A stretch of DNA of 64,000 bases, taken from Ligula intestinalis. Lineage: Eukaryota > Platyhelminthes > Cestoda > Diphyllobothriidea > Diphyllobothriidae. The position numbers and the translations under genes were made by a program. Location of the stretch: positions 33,787,007 through 33,851,006 of the forward strand of contig JAYGXS010000004.1 of the NCBI GenBank assembly GCA_036362985.1, read 5' to 3'. The notes beneath the pieces are model-generated. The model saw nothing but the letters and a program-made list of their open reading frames with translations, searched no databases and was not told the origin of the DNA. Below, one piece after another: positions 21,899 through 33,100 of the stretch. Each line of letters starts with the position of its first letter. Positions within the stretch are counted from its first letter, which is position 1.

Positions 21899-22190
21899 TT
21901 ACCATTATTTTGTCCCTTGTTCTTTAAGAAAACAAGCAAATCTAGTGTTAAAATTAGAAAAAAGTGCACACGCAACAAGAATATTTTCCAGATGCAGAGC
22001 AATACGGATTGAAACCCTGTCCTTAAACTCCACCACATGTTACTGCATTGGACGGGGTAAGATGACGAGGATTTTAATTCGTATTGCTCCACCTCCGGAA
22101 AATAACTTGTTAGCGTATGCCCCTTTTTTATAATTTCAACCCTCGATTTGATTGTTTTCTTAAAAATAGGGACAAAATAATGAAGAAGAG
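21899..22190. repeat. large inverted repeat (hairpin), arms about 130 bp
   Basis: The left arm (21899-22030) and the reverse complement of the right arm (22058-22190) share CATTATTTTGTCCC, TTTAAGAAAACAA(G/T)CAAATC, TTATTTTCC(A/G) and GAGCAATACG, with roughly 75% identity by eye. The spacer is about 30 bp. The right arm is continuous with a Penelope-like 3' end and hammerhead-like motif (22180-22262, minus), so the palindrome is probably of the same origin as those at 1-885 and 40075-40560. Confidence 0.7.
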
Positions 22191-22262
22191 GCAATCACGG
22201 GAACCATAGTTTTTCTTTCCTGATGTTTCAAAAGCGTACAGGCTTCCGTCATCAGAGGTGGG
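22180..22262 (-). ncRNA. hammerhead-ribozyme-like motif H8 in a Penelope-like 3' end (best conserved core)
   Basis: On the minus strand: CTGATGA (22249-22255); helix II from GGAAGC and GCTTTT (six pairs including G-U) around a 6-nt loop; GAAAC (22225-22229); triplet ATC, an allowed NUH site; then AGG, which can pair with the CCT before the core. All invariant core residues are present. Helix I is short and helix III poor (C-A mismatch). The sequence after the motif (CCCGTGATTGCCTCTTCTTCATTA) resembles the post-ribozyme end of the other copies. Confidence 0.55.
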
Positions 22263-22509
22263 GGTTGTACCGCGCCTCACAGTATTTTATATTAGGTGAA
22301 AGTCATAGTCAATAAGGTTTAAGCCAATGCAAAGGAAGGGGGGCCGGGGCCCCGGATTCCCCGGCGTGGCAATCCATGGCTGGTGTTGACAGACTGGGAA
22401 GTCTTCTTTATAATCAGGAAAGTGTTTTCGATTTAACCCACAATATTGTTCAAGCTGCATATATTTAGAAAAAAATCCGTAGTAGAGTACCAGAACCAGA
22501 ACCATTAGG

Positions 22510-25380
22510 TCGCAAATGTTTTAACACAAATTTTACACTGTACATAGGACTATGATCTTTGGCTACAGTAATATCTTCAACATCGAAGATTATCAAGCTT
22601 TATTGTTGTTAATTTTCTTCAGGAAGGGTTTTTTACATGGAAACAAGGGTAAATAGTGAATGAAGACTCTGTCATTTTTAGCGATTCTTTTCTACACCTG
22701 ATGATGAGTTTTAAATAGAAACAGAATTAGCAGGCCCTATCTTTTATATTAACAGATGCGCCAACTCTCATGGTTTTTGTCTTTGGAACAGAGCTGCACA
22801 TTAGCATCCTTTAAGCCAATTCGTAAATTAACTGAGACTTCTCATAGCATCTTGTTCTCCAAAATCTTGGCCAAGAAAATAGCTATGACCCATCACTTCT
22901 GCAGCTTTCTGTGAAAATAGCGAAATTGTCTGTAGAAATTTAAACTATGTTGATTGCTCACTTCCACCGGTGGAATTTTTATTGTTTGTTTAGCTTGGTA
23001 CAGTTTTCTTTTCAACGAATCTGCAAAAATCTTTTCAGATGATTGAACTTTGCACACATCTTACAATTTCACATGAAGGACCACACTATGTATCATATAA
23101 AAATAAACAAATGTTTTGAATAAACCTGGTGACAGGTCAAATGGTATCCAATCTGTATATATTCTTAGTTCTCCCGAATCCCTCAAATGTTGTCTGACCG
23201 TTTTCCTTGAAAACGAGCACACGTCAGTGCTCTTTAAATGAACGCGTACCATGAATAAAGGATAGTTATATATTTTTGTTATCCTGTTACTCGCACACAC
23301 GCACAATTTGCAACAGTTTCTCGTATTCATTTTACACTAGCAACATTGTTGCTTTAAAACATTCTTAAATGTTCCGAGGACGTGTTGATTAAACTTTAAT
23401 CCTTGGTTGTGAGAGGCAATAAAATATTCAGTAAGGACATAACGAAAATGTCTTTCCATACGCCATATAGCAAGGCGTCGTTGCGCGAATTCCGTTTGAG
23501 TGATTTAAGGCGCAAATATTCCGGTCAGTAATCATTATTTTCTCTGTGATGTGGTTCGTAAGCCCGATCTAATAACAGTTTTTAATTTTGATATCAGTAA
23601 TTTTGACACGGAGTTTTCCATGAAACTGCCCTAAAGTTAGACATGGTCATTTGTATCACATGCCTGGTGACTATAATTTGTTTTTGGATAGCGTCTGCAT
23701 ACCAATGCTGTCGAATTCCTTGTGACATAAGAACTTCGTTACTGCTAGCGCCAGTACTTACTTTGAAGCATGTATTGTTTCCCATCAAAATGATATGCAC
23801 AGATGAAAGCCAGAAATTTATGTTTCATGGTTCCCACAAGTTATCTTTGCGTGTTTATACAGATACCTGTTCCTTTTGAACTGTCACCACAAATAATCAT
23901 TTTAAATTTTGTTCATTCGCTTCGACAATAAAAGAGAACGTTCCAAACAGCAAACTCTCTATACTTTATTTTGCACATAAGATGGTAAGCGAATTAATTT
24001 TTTACAATAAAATTCGAATTAAAAGATATCCGGTTCAAAGGTCAATGTTATATGAGGCTTGAAAATTTAATTCACCGAGAAGAATTTTTGATTATTTTCT
24101 CATAATATACTGCAAACGGTACCCCCTACAATTCTTCAAGCAAAATGAAAATTTAAGCTATTGCAACAAATTGCTATGGCATTCAAACCTTCTCTTCCAC
24201 AAACGGAGTGCCACCAGATTTCTAAATTCCTCACGATACTGTATTCACTATCAAAATGCATTGACGTTAGATAGGGTAGTGGAATAGTCATTGCTAACAT
24301 CAACGGATATATTCCTCCCGTTGCTTCCCGGAGCTTTCCCAAGAACTGTGCCAGCAGCCCAGAAAACGTTGTCAGTAAATACAATGAAAGATCAAAATGG
24401 TCATTTTTCACTAATGCGTCATAATTCATCGGCCATAGTAAATTATGAATTCGACAATCGTTGTGGCAGGATCCCAGAGACTTGGTTGTTAGAAGTCAAA
24501 CGCCGTAACTATTGAACAAATGACTAGTTTAACTGCCGATTATGATCAAGCGTATTATCAATGGTAAGGGCCACTGTGCGGCCGCTCGAGTGGGGACGAT
24601 ATTATTTCTCCGACGATCGGTAAGTTTCTATACTCACTTGCGCCTGTTAGAAATTTGAGCCCGTGGTTCGATAATTAGGGCGTAGACCTCCATCTGAAAG
24701 GTCATGACTTCACGCTAAAGAATTTCAAAGGTTTGAGTAAGAAGTGGTCGTCTAATGATGAGTAATAGGTCAGAACTGAGCATTTCAGACCCCTCGCTAT
24801 TTTCGGTAAAATCTCACTACGCATGATGGGATAAAGACATAAACTCGTAGTATAGTTGGGTAAAATTTTTCGATAGTTATCTAAAATATTGAATTTAGTA
24901 CATTCGACTACGTTAGTCATCCTACTAACGGCTACAACAACGAAATATCCAGTACTCCAATTGTTTTTTAGGCATCAAAATATTAAGAAGAACATAAATA
25001 TTACGATTCTCCTTCAGAACTCTGTTGAGTATGTTCGCTTGTCATTAGTTCATTAAGTGTAACTGGCAGTCGTTCCATCTCCGGGCTCAAGTTTGATAGT
25101 TATTGAAATTTGAGCAAGAGTCACTACTTGGAAACCATGTCAACAGAATATAACACAGTTTTCATAAAAAATTCTGGTTTTGGTTACTTAATCTTTATCA
25201 TTGCGTAACGTTCCTCAAATCCGTAAGCAGTCGTATTTGTATTATGTATCACCTGATTGGAAGCAGTTGCGATGGGTTAATAAAATCCTCTGGAGTGTGC
25301 AAAAACTCACAGTGACTGCAAAAACTTGACGCCAGTCGTTGAAATTACTGGATATTTCCTTTGATTTATTTGCGAGAAAT
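22510..25380. other. AT-rich stretch without recognisable genes
   Basis: Only short frames are visible on both strands. There is no domain, splice-site series or repeat family that I recognise. Confidence 0.4.
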
Positions 25381-25395
25381 TAAAAAGAGTGCTCT

Positions 25396-25440
25396 ATCCG
25401 ACGTTTCGTAAGTAGACGAATTCTATCTATCAAAGGAAGA
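25396..25440 (-). ncRNA. isolated hammerhead-like motif H9 (weak)
   Basis: The minus strand reads TTGATAG (25427-25433), a helix II candidate AGATAGA / TCTACTT with a 5-nt loop, then a perfect GAAACGTC (25400-25407). The first core box is two changes from CTGATGA. No Penelope-like coding remnant adjoins it, so this may be a chance match. Confidence 0.28.
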
Positions 25441-27980
25441 AAAACCTTAACATCCTTCTCACTTGTAAAGGCGTCACGGTATCTATGCTTAAAATGCTCC
25501 TCATGTTTCTCAAGCAGAGGATAATCTTACGACTCTCTGCGTGAGAGACAATAGAGCGCCGGACAGCTCAAAACGATTGGGCCGTTCTTCCTGCTTCTCA
25601 GAACATTCTTTTATTCCCCACAACAGCAGGGAATCCTCCGTATTGGCCGGATATTGAATCCGCCGCGAAGTTACAGAGCGCAAAATGTAAGTACACCACC
25701 CGGGGGGGTTAAATGCGGTATTCAGCGCGTTTCTCTGTGATCTCGGATCCTAACTGTCATTGTCGCACGCATTTGTGAAGTTCATACTCTCTAAGCTGCA
25801 CAACGAGCACAGCAGTTGCGTGCGTGTTTGTGTGCGGTTTCATCTGATAGTACTGTTATCTGCGCTGAATGAAAAATTGTCCTCCCTCCCGGCTCCGGGT
25901 GGCAGACAGTTTTCTCACGCTCTTCTTCTCATCCACCCACCATCCTGCCCACCCTCCTGCAGTTTCTTCACGCAGCTGAAGATTTATGTAGTTGTCAAAG
26001 CCTGGGAAAAAATTTAACCTGCATCGCCAGCATCTGATTTTTCGTGAGAGCGCTTTGAAGAAGAAGTTATACAGTTAAAATGATTAATTTGCGCTTAAAT
26101 TACCTGTTTTGAGACGTCGTGTATCAAATATGTATAAACATACATACGTTTGAGTTTGACTTGCCACTGAGAACCTCATCGTGTTCAGCATTATTCCGCA
26201 GCTGAAAGCTTCCCTGTGCTCTCACCATAAGGCAGGCAAGGCAAGCCCTATCCAGGGAGAGGAATTTTCGACGACTCCAGCAAATTATTTTTACGCGACA
26301 TTGTTTGCTATCAAATCAACTCAGGCTTGTGTACATATGAGGGTATATGGTACAGCTAATTCAGCTGGTTCTATGATTTAAACTTAAGGGTCAAAGCAGC
26401 GCCACAGACAAGTGCCAATTACATGCACGGGCATTTAGTCATAATACGGAAGCTTTGCGCAGTACCGTACCTCACTCGCCTCCACGAAAAAAATCAGGGG
26501 TACTGAAGGGGACTAAGGGCGCAAGACCAGGTCCGCACAGCGTGCACTGGGCAGCTTCAAGGGCGACCCTCATCTTACCGCAGTGACAATACGATGAAGG
26601 TCAAATCGAATAAGTATTGTGGCTGGACCTTAAATCACCTGAGGAGTCCAGTTATTCCGACTGTCGGCAACATTTTCAGGTACGACTCATAGCCCGCAGC
26701 GATAGGGTCAAAAGCATCAGCTAACTTTTAGAGTGGAGTGCACCTAATTGTCAAGAGGATGGATTGGTAAGTCTCAGCCTTCCTTTACCATCCATAAACC
26801 TGTCGATCAACTGGTGGCGGTGATATTAGGCGCAATGGCTGCTGTGCTGAGTCCGCGATGACGATCTAATTTACATGAAGTGTTCATGCATACAAACAAC
26901 CCACCATGGGTTTAATTCGCACCTTCAGCAAGGCTAATGTATTAGATGTGCATCTGCACTTCTTCTGTTTGCCAGCTCAATGTCATAACTTAATCAGAAC
27001 TCCAGTCAACTGATCTCTACCTTTTCTGTTTTGGTCACGCAAATTTTGTTGCAAGACTACTTCCAAAGGTGTTGTGGCTACTGCGTATTAGTTGCAAATG
27101 CAGGTGGCACAAGTACCTGTTCTCTCGTCTAAATTATGCACAGACAGTAGTGTGTGAGAAATGTTTTGACATTTCGCATAAACCGAAAGGCAAGCATCCC
27201 AAGAAATGTATTTTCATGGAAAGGCATCCTTTGGGGAATGAGTAAGTTTATTGAGTAAATTTTCGACACTGGATCCCCAGTTCGTCGTCAGACTTGAAAG
27301 AAATTTGCAAACAACAGTTAGCATTTCAAAGTGCTCGTACAGTTATATATTCAGTCTGGTGTGGGTGTTAATTGGAGGTTGCAATTTGCGTCACAACGTG
27401 GTGGACAGGATTATCAGTCTCAATGCCGTAATGACTAATGGGCAGCTGTAATTTGAGTTAGTCCGGGGTCAGTCCACGTTATCCGGTGTAGGCGCTAATT
27501 GCGGTTCATGTTGGTCCATGTTTGTCGGCTGCCGTCTTTTCCACCTTTTTTTGAGGTGTTTTTACACTCCGACTAACTCAATACGCCGATTGATGCATGA
27601 GTCATCGGAGTGCATGGCCTCAAGAAATTCTCGGCCTTTTTTTGGAGGGGCAAACTACAACGTTTTTACATTAATTATCCAATGTTCCACAGTTGACCTC
27701 GACTAAGTTTTTACTGATGAGATGTATCCGTTTTTGTGCCTTTTGTATGTATAAATCCCACGCATAGGCACTCTCTTTGTGACGTTATTAAAGACAGACG
27801 AAATGTTGCATAGCGTCGTGGGCAAACCTTTTGTGCAAGTGCCTGGCAGGATGCGTTGGGTGAAATCTCACAGAAGGAATTCCTTGCAGTTAGATTCTGA
27901 AGATAAAGCATGACTTTCAGACTTCTTTAACATTCTAGAATTAATTGTAATTTCAATTTTGTATAACCTTATTGGATTTA
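25441..27980. other. stretch without recognisable genes
   Basis: I see nothing that I can support as a gene. A pyrimidine-rich patch lies at 25875-25975. Confidence 0.35.
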
Positions 27981-27986
27981 AATGGC

Positions 27987-28020
27987 TTTCTTCTTCTTCT
28001 TCTTCTTCTTCTTCTTCTTC
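27987..28020 (+). repeat. (TTC)n microsatellite
   Basis: About eleven uninterrupted TTC units. The poly-Phe open frame that crosses it is an artefact of the repeat. Confidence 0.95.
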
Positions 28021-29460
28021 ATGTTTACCTACTGCAGGATTGGTTTCTATCGTGTTTCTTTTTCACTCCCAGACAGTAAGATGCTCGCGGTAGATCGCAA
28101 AATGAAATCCACTAGTGGGCAGTCAACTCTCATCAACAAGGACCCCCTTATTCCGCAGATGGTGAGGAGTCTTCACGCTCCCTCAATACCCATGCCAGGT
28201 CGGAAAATGTATGGTCAGGAGTGCGATTCAACGTTAAAGCGGGCTGAGCCGGGTGGGCGGTCTACTTTCGTGCCCCATTCACACATCAGAAAATTCACCA
28301 TCATTCGCGCAGACTGTCGACAGCTGCAAAAATGGACCCAAGTTACGGTAAGCAGCATTAGGCACTGAGCATGTGTCTGGCCCTTTCAATTTTCTCCTTT
28401 GGGTCAGTTTGCTTGCTAAGTTTCTAGTTGGGAAGTTCGGCCCACAGTAATGCACTCTTTCCGCCGTCATAATAGTCGGATCAATGATCGCGCTGGAGTT
28501 CTGGGTTCGTAGGCAGACCAGCAACCACTACATGTCACGTTTTTCATTAGAACCCCGTCAGGCTATTGTAATGATACTCCGCAACTCACAGTTTGCGAGA
28601 GAAAGTAAAAGATGTTCGAACGTACGATTAATCAGCTACGTTTATTCCACTAGGTATTTGCTGACCTTGCTATGGACCATTAGTAGAGGTGTGCAGACGG
28701 GAAAACTTCTTGTCGGGCAAAAGGATTCGTAATTGGATCCATAGAGTTTTGAATCCTGCTGGAGACAAACTGAGAGCTCGAGTTAACTGCTTTTGCATCG
28801 TGATTGGTAAACTTGACGTAAATTTTCAGCGCGGAGGGTACGTGTCTTCACAGATTGAGATGCATGCAGTTAAAATATTTCCTTTTGGTCGACGGATCGA
28901 ACACCTAATCTGCACTTACTGAGTCTGACAGTCGTCCTATTTCAAGGCCTTAAATGGGGCAATTCTTTAAGTATAGTTGGACAGGCCAGAAGGCTATGAC
29001 CTTCTCATAGAAAGTTAGGCTTAAATGAGACTGAAATGCTAAATCACATCCGTTCTTATGAAAACCTGGTGTGTTATGCGGAGTCACGCCGTTTGCGGAA
29101 ACATTTGACTGACCGTTTATTTCTGTCACCCACTTCTGACCAATCCACGCATAAGATTACTTATCCAGGACAAAAAGTCACTCAGAGAATTTACGCCCTA
29201 TGAAATGTTGGAAGCGCTTTCTAACTCTCATAGTGTGCTAAAATGGCGGCTTGAAAGGCTGTCAGATCACTCAAGAACTCGGTCCTCCGCTCGGAACGGA
29301 GGTTCGGGCCGCAGAATTTGCTTCATAATAGCACGTCCACTCGGTAAGGATTAGAGCCTGTCTTGTTTTTGCAAAACCTTGGTCCTTTGCACTTGGGTGT
29401 GCTGTTTAGGCTTACAGGTGATTGCGTTCGATTCCGCTTTCAGTCGGAGGAGTGTGGAAG
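28021..29460. other. stretch without recognisable genes
   Basis: Short frames on both strands, no recognised domain or repeat. Confidence 0.35.
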
Positions 29461-30170
29461 CCGCGCCGACGTTTCGGATTCTGTTTTGTACCCTTCATTA
29501 CGGATGACCGCAGAATAAGGTGATAAATGCACAATTTACGCAGAATTTATAATCCATAGCTGCCACGCGACCGCATACGCACTTCAATTAGCATTTCCCG
29601 TGTTCATCACTTGGGGTCGTGATTGCTGCGATGAAGGCTTGACATTTCGCATCTAAGACATTAATGGCCGTGATTTCGTTACCCGTGTTGGATGTTGGCA
29701 CCATAATTACGCGACAATTAGCTTAACTGTCATCGAAATTGTTGCAGGGCCGTGCCCTCCTCACATGGCTGATTCTCCTGCTCAGACAAAGTCTCCGTAC
29801 GGAATGTGGGAACGGGAAGTCATTACGCTTGCCGATTGACTGCGAGCCCCAGAACCATGACCCAAGCAACTCACGGTCTACGTGACTGTCAAATCTTGCG
29901 AGGATTTGGGCCTCGTTTAATTTGAAAATATTGCCAGGTGCCACCCAGTGCGCTCCAACCTGAGAGCAGAGTAATCTCTGGGTTTTTCCGACGTAGTTCC
30001 TTTGTCGCCAGTTGCACCAGGTCCGGTAAACGACTCTGGTCGTTTCCTGCCGTGGCACGGGGTTTTTCAACCAGTGTGGTAGCTGCATCGCAAGTATTCT
30101 ATCAACACAGCCCTGCGCTCGCCACCCACGATGGACACTGTCGTTTGCAAAGGTCAAATATTCACTGCTA
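29460..30170 (-). mobile_element. Penelope-like element 3' end with GIY-YIG endonuclease domain
   Basis: The minus-strand frame 30157-29723 carries a GIY-YIG-type domain: RVVYRTWCNWRQRNYVGKTQ gives VVY for GIY and YVG for YIG, spaced as expected, followed by a tail with ILARFDSHVDRELL and SIGKRNDFPFPHSVRRLCL. GIY-YIG is the endonuclease fused behind the reverse transcriptase in Penelope-like elements; no reverse transcriptase remains. The 3' untranslated part (29722-29470) matches 40200-40375 and ends in a hammerhead-like motif. The copy is 5'-truncated at about 30170 and, unlike the other copies, is not palindromic. Confidence 0.75.
29463..29510 (-). ncRNA. hammerhead-like motif H7
   Basis: The minus strand has CGTAATGA (29495-29502, a core box with an insertion), a helix II candidate GGGTAC...GAATCC and an intact GAAACGTC (29468-29475). 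It is degenerate in the first core box only. Confidence 0.45.
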
Positions 30171-33100
30171 GATGCCGTAATCAGAACGCCAAGCTAGTTA
30201 AGGAAATGCGTTAAACAGAAAATTTGAGAGCTTATACGACAGAGTTGAATTGTGAAAATGCAATTTCTTTGTCAATTGGGGACGCCTATTTCGAGCAATT
30301 GTCTATGGAGGGCTTAGCAGACATTTGTATACTTTATCGTGCCACAAGGAACCTTGCGTTTAAGGCCAAACTTGCCATACTTTAATTTCCAAAAACACTG
30401 CATCGGATACTATTCCTTTCAGGAAATAAGCTTCAAAAAATCTTTGTCAGTATGTCTCTGTGCTAAATCGTTTCTGTCTCGCTCCACTGCTACGTAGATG
30501 CCCCCTGTGCACGTCCATGAGCAGGACATGTGGAAGTCTTTTTTCTGTTTTACCTGCCAACTTTAACTAATAGTATATCAGAGAAAACGTTTAATTTGAA
30601 GTAAAGTGGTAGAGAATTGAGTGCTGGTTGCTGACTTATCGGTCAATTTCAGCTAGACTTGTCGCAACACCCGAAATGTGAAAGCCTGTCCCTGTCAATC
30701 TTTCCTCTTGAGCTTTTTGTCACTTTCGGGCTCTACATGGAAGTTGTGTATATTTAAAGGCTGAAAGATGTTTAATAAAATAATTCCGAATCCGTTTGTT
30801 TATGCTGACAGTTTTTTCGAAAAAAACATACACCTTCCCACCGCAACGAGGATATACCCCTGCTTTTGACAATAAGTAGACAGTTTATAGGCCCATTTTT
30901 GTTTCGGTTTAGACAAATTACGTAGTTTAAAAAAGCATGATATTAGAGGTAGATGACATTCAGGTTGGAGCGATAGATTCTCAAATAGCCCGGCTCAACA
31001 GGGTGGGCATCTTCAGCCAACAACACCACAGCCTATGTGACTGACAAGCGCAGCAAATAGGCGCGTCTTTCCCGGTGTTTTTTCCTCCCACGAAGCCCCT
31101 TGAAAAAGTGTCACTACACATCACTGAGGACATATTCAGATGTGCAACTAGATAGAGGACACGTCAAGTCCCTGCAAAAATGGTCGTATCACTTTGCGAA
31201 GGCCAAATATTCGTTTCACATGTCTTGAGACTGCTCCGTTATGTTCTCAGCAGTGCATACCACACCACCATCAGTGACCTCCCATGGTGGTTGTGATAAG
31301 GAAATGACCCAGAATCTATATTATTCATGGGATCTTTGCTAAGACAGTCGAGGCTACACAATTATCGACTCATCTCGAATGTATTTTTCCTCTCACGCCA
31401 CCGGCACAAGACTTGAACTTATTTAAGCTAACTCCTCGCTTCCATGGGAGCGTTGACAATCTGATTTTCAACAAGATGTGAAAAGATACTCTCACAACCG
31501 GCATTCTAGTATTGTTACACGGAAAATCAATGATATTCAGCTCCCGTGGTGTTTTGCAAAACTCGTTCCAATATTTACCAGGAGAGTGCAGAATACTCAT
31601 GCGAGCATTCGGAAGAACGACCCTCCAACCAATCAATAAAGTCTTAAAGGTTAGGTCAGCAACTTCCAGCTGAGGTAAATCCTTCTGTCAAAATCCCTGA
31701 ACCTGCAGCTTATTAGTTTGCTTTCAACAAAGCACCAATTTTTCCTCACAGATGAAGATGCTCTGACGAAACCTACCTAGTTTCACTGACTTTGTGGGAA
31801 AGTTGGGATGAGAACCTAAGTGATATTGATGTTTTTATTCCTTGTGTTCACCCTTATACATTGAAAAAAATTCCTTGCAATGTTTGTAGGAAGTCAAGGC
31901 TTGAAATATCCCACTGGAAGAAGGGCTCTGCTGGTTTTTTGAAAGTCTTTAATTATGGAACTTTTATGGCTATAGGATTTCTATTCAAACAACGTCAAAT
32001 CTGTGCGTTTTTTAATGACCTCCATAAAGCATACAACTTGGCCTATATTCCAATGTCATAGAGGAATGCGTGGTATAATTCAGAAAAAATTACACAGATT
32101 GTGAGCGCTAAAAGCCAACGAACCTGTACGTAAGATTGAAACTTAGTTCGGAATTGAAACAGATTTTCAGAACCACAGAATGCCCTCTCCTTGATTATCA
32201 CATTAAACGATTACGTACTTCCTTGGTACAAGATGCCGAGAAAGCATATTTTGTGCGTGAGCTCTATAAAATAGCTTTGAATTCGAAAGGTCATCTTAAA
32301 TCACTAGAAAATATTCATGCTGAGTTTAAGTGTGATATTCGCGGGCAGGCGAGAAGATATGCATTTGGAGGTGGCATTTCATCATACCGGAAATATATTC
32401 GGAGCATGCTAAAGGATAGTCACTATGACTACTCAGTTTAGGTGATTTTTCATAACATAAAACGCGTTTCAGAATTTCGATTAATGAATAATTAAAATCG
32501 GTCACTAAGTACACGTATGGATAAGCAAACTTTACCAAATACTTCGTGTATCGATGAATCCTTGGCGATGTCCAACGAAAGCCAACGAAACAAGCTATCG
32601 CAAATTACATTTTGCCTCCCAATGTACTGCAGTTAACGTGCTGACCCGGCCAATTTTAAAACATTCAAGGAGGCAACCAAGGTTCGCTTTTTCGCACGAA
32701 GTGAAGATGTGAAAATCTGTGACAGTCAGCCTTGATTCCCTCATGTCAGCTCTAATGGCTATCTGACTATGTACACGGCCCTTCAACGTCTCCTAAAGAC
32801 AAATTGTGCTTCTTCCAAAATATCTGGAGAATGACCGATATGTTATTCTCAGCAAGGTAGTAGCTGGAAGGTACCTGGAATTTTTTATCGGTCTCTTCAC
32901 TGAAATCCTTGACATGGTGAATCAAGGTGACTCTGAAAATTCATGATGAACTTCGATTGACCGGAGATGGGGTGGTGGGGAGTTCATGTGGATGATCAGA
33001 TATCGGTGTCAGTGGAGAGTTCACGGATAATGGTCGAACCTTTGACGCTGGGATGCAAGGAAAACGCAATATAAACGGATATACAGGCAGACCTGAACAC

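Noticed and set aside
22694..22730. Further hammerhead motif (CTGATGATGAG...GAAAC, plus strand)
   Set aside because: No helix II or helix I pairing, no NUH triplet in place and no Penelope-like context.
27982..28368. 128-codon protein starting with poly-Phe
   Set aside because: The start is a TTC microsatellite; the rest has no recognisable domain or splice support.
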